Positions 5,839 to 7,189 of a stretch of 7,189 bases of DNA are shown one piece after another (position 1 is the stretch's first letter; the number at the start of each line of letters is the position of its first letter). The position numbers were made by a program, and so were the translations under genes. This DNA is from an uncultured Slackia sp. (GTDB lineage: Bacteria > Actinomycetota > Coriobacteriia > Coriobacteriales > Eggerthellaceae): the NCBI GenBank assembly GCA_900553775.1, contig USEZ01000100.1:1-7189 (forward strand), in the 5' to 3' direction. The notes under the pieces are model-generated. The model was not told the DNA's origin, did no database searches, and saw only the letters and a program-made list of their open reading frames with translations.

Positions 5839-6603
5839 ATGAGCGAAAAAGTTATTCAGAATCCCGTTGCCAAAGAGGCGCCGGGCGTCGACATCAAGAT
5901 CTTCAAACATCACGTCTCCACGCGCATCATGCATCTGCTGGTGGCCGCGGGCTTCATCGTGTGCGGCATCACGGGCATTCTGTTGTTCGCGGGCCTTCCG
6001 ATCCCGCGCGATGTCACCGCGCTCGCGCATTGCATCATGGGCGTCGTGTTCATCGGGGCGCCGGTGGTCTATATCGTGGTGAGCTGGAAGTCGTTCTCGC
6101 GCTTCATGGATACGTGCACCCATTACGATAAAGACGACCTGGGTTGGATCACCGCTCCCATGGGCGGATACCTCGATCCGTTTTTGTTCCGCGGCAAGCC
6201 CGAGCACTACGTTCCTCCGCAGGACAAATACAATACCGGCCAAAAGCTCGCCGGCCTGTGCTTGATCCTAGGCGGCGTGGGCCTGGCCATCACCGGCTTT
6301 CTGATGTGGGCCAACACCGGCGACGGCATCTTCGGCCTAATCCGCGTCGATATGGGCCCGGGGATGACCTGGTTCATCTGGACGCTGCATTTCATCGCCT
6401 GCGTGCTCATGCTGCTCGTGTTCGCGGTCCACTTCTTCCTGGGCGCCATCTATCCGGTGACCAACGTCGAGTTCGGCACGATGTTCGGCAACGGCATCGC
6501 CGACTACGCCTACACCAAGAAAAAGCACGGCAAGTGGCTCGAGGAGATGGAGCTGGTCGAGGAGCACGAGGTGCCCGACGACAGCGACGCTTCTTCCAAG
6601 TAG
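5839..6603 (+). CDS. Cytochrome b, formate dehydrogenase gamma (FdnI) family, membrane subunit for HydAB
   Basis: This 254-residue membrane protein resembles the gamma subunit of formate dehydrogenase N. Helices lie at roughly 32-52, 62-83, 135-157 and 178-204. H32, H64, H184 and H198 are the likely ligands of two haems b; the last pair is 14 apart, as in E. coli FdnI. The cytoplasmic-loop signature K-Y-N-T-G-Q-K (130-136) matches K-Y-N-A-G-Q-K of FdnI, and the basic tail K-K-H-G-K-W-L-E-E-M-E resembles the FdnI end. It starts three bases after the hydB stop, with AAGGAGG at 5821-5827 inside the end of hydB. No formate dehydrogenase catalytic gene is present, so the inferred partner is HydAB: electrons from H2 would pass through HydA clusters to these haems and then to quinone. 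It is a different family from HyaC. An acidic C-terminal tail (240-250) is a further feature. Confidence 0.9.
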   Translation: MSEKVIQNPVAKEAPGVDIKIFKHHVSTRIMHLLVAAGFIVCGITGILLFAGLPIPRDVTALAHCIMGVVFIGAPVVYIVVSWKSFSRFMDTCTHYDKDDLGWITAPMGGYLDPFLFRGKPEHYVPPQDKYNTGQKLAGLCLILGGVGLAITGFLMWANTGDGIFGLIRVDMGPGMTWFIWTLHFIACVLMLLVFAVHFFLGAIYPVTNVEFGTMFGNGIADYAYTKKKHGKWLEEMELVEEHEVPDDSDASSK

Positions 6604-6615
6604 TTTCGTTTCGCG

Positions 6616-6622
6616 AAAGGAG
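6616..6622 (+). promoter_or_regulatory. Ribosome binding site of the last, partial gene
   Basis: AAAGGAG lies seven bases before GTG at 6630 and supports that codon as the start of a frame open to the window end. It overlaps a small palindrome, TTTCGCGAAA (6609-6618). Confidence 0.8.
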
Positions 6623-6629
6623 CTGGTCA

Positions 6630-7189
6630 GTGAGCCTTGCGGTTTCCGCTTTATGCGCGCTTGCGCTCGTAGGACCCCTTGCTCGAAGCCTCAAGCGTTA
6701 TCCTTGCATGTGGTATGCCGCCGCGGTCGTCCTGGCCGCGGCGGCTGCCGTTTCGGCGCTTGCGGGCTTTTCGACGCCGGTCCTCGATGCCGTTTTCGCG
6801 CCCGTGCGTTCAGGTGCGCTTTCCTTCGCGCTGCTGTGCGCGGTCATGTTCACAGGCGTGTTTCGTCCGGGCTCTGCGCCGCGCGTCCGCCTGATGCAGA
6901 TCAGGCGTCCTTTGGCGATCGCGGCCTGCATCGTTGCGTGCGGGCATGTCGCGTTCGCCGCGTTGTCGATGCCTGCGCCGTATCCGCCCGATGCCCGGGG
7001 TCTTTTCCAAGGGGCGCTGTGCGCGTTTCTCGTCATCTGCTGCGTCGTTTTGGGGGTCACATCGCCCGTGCGGGTCGTTGAGAGCATGCGCCAAAGCGTC
7101 TGGCGGAAGATCCATATGCTTTCGTATCCGTTCTATCCGGCGCTTTGCCTCCATGCAGCGCTTCTGTCGAAGGGCTTTTCCGCCGTCGA
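6630..7189 (+). CDS. Ferric-reductase-like / MsrQ-like haem membrane protein, 5' part only
   Basis: A frame starting at GTG 6630 runs open for 186 codons to the window edge, so the gene is cut by the window, not broken. The protein is strongly hydrophobic. Helices appear at about 2-17, 29-47, 61-79, 95-113, 125-144 and from 162 on. H106 (C-G-H), H162 (R-K-I-H-M-L) and H175 (C-L-H) are placed like the haem-ligating histidines of MsrQ/YedZ and ferric-reductase transmembrane domains; the 13-residue gap between the last two equals that in E. coli MsrQ. The T-S-P-x-R...W-R-K-I-H-x-L-x-Y pattern before the last helix also fits. Members move electrons from quinone or flavin across the membrane through haems. 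It follows the cytochrome gene by 26 bases with no terminator, so it may be co-transcribed with hydAB. The substrate and partner are unknown, and the family assignment is moderately sure. Confidence 0.75.
   Translation, partial: MSLAVSALCALALVGPLARSLKRYPCMWYAAAVVLAAAAAVSALAGFSTPVLDAVFAPVRSGALSFALLCAVMFTGVFRPGSAPRVRLMQIRRPLAIAACIVACGHVAFAALSMPAPYPPDARGLFQGALCAFLVICCVVLGVTSPVRVVESMRQSVWRKIHMLSYPFYPALCLHAALLSKGFSAV

Noticed and set aside
4345..6243. Minus-strand open frame of 632 codons opposite hydA-hydB and part of the cytochrome gene
   Set aside because: It spans three well-supported genes and their junctions on the other strand and has no recognisable motif. It is a by-product of codon bias.
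6609..6618. TTTCGCGAAA palindrome as a terminator after the cytochrome gene
   Set aside because: The stem is only five bases with no real loop or T tract, and it overlaps the ribosome binding site of the next gene.
6653..7081. Arginine-rich frame of 142 codons at the right end
   Set aside because: It is overlapped by the frame from GTG 6630, which has a strong ribosome binding site, membrane helices and family-spaced histidines. The arginine/cysteine-rich product looks like a shifted frame.

Overview
The window is a hydrogen-metabolism locus from a GC-rich anaerobe. It is most likely a member of the Coriobacteriia (Eggerthella/Slackia-like Actinobacteria). That guess rests on high G+C, protein sequence character, AT-rich promoter gaps, and a pairing of H2-oxidising respiratory enzymes that I associate with that group. 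It is an inference from sequence feel, not a database result.

Layout: (1) 1-236 is a non-coding promoter region with an operator-like inverted repeat. (2) 237-3800 is a tight three-gene operon, hyaABC. It encodes a Tat-exported, membrane-bound group 1 [NiFe] uptake hydrogenase: iron-sulfur small subunit, Ni-Fe large subunit and di-haem cytochrome b. (3) 3836-3871 is a near-ideal intrinsic terminator that closes this operon. (4) 3872-4191 is a second AT-rich promoter and leader region. (5) 4192-6603 is a second three-gene operon. It encodes a Desulfovibrio-type exported [FeFe] hydrogenase (hydA large subunit, hydB Tat-bearing small subunit) followed by a cytochrome b of the formate dehydrogenase gamma (FdnI) family. 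(6) 6630 to the window end is the first 186 codons of a six-helix ferric-reductase-like/MsrQ-like haem membrane protein, cut off by the window edge.

How the genes work together: two unrelated H2-activating enzymes sit side by side. Each is predicted to be exported on one Tat signal carried by its small subunit, and each is wired to the membrane by a different family of b-type cytochrome. Both are therefore expected to exchange electrons between periplasmic or exoplasmic H2 and the quinone pool. Both promoters carry nearly the same 18-base element (16 of 18 identical), which suggests shared transcriptional control. The [NiFe] small subunit lacks the extra cysteines of O2-tolerant enzymes, and a cysteine replaces the usual proline at the medial cluster, so a chain of three [4Fe-4S] clusters is predicted. 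No maturation genes (hyp, hyaD-like protease, hydEFG) lie in the window, so these must act from elsewhere.
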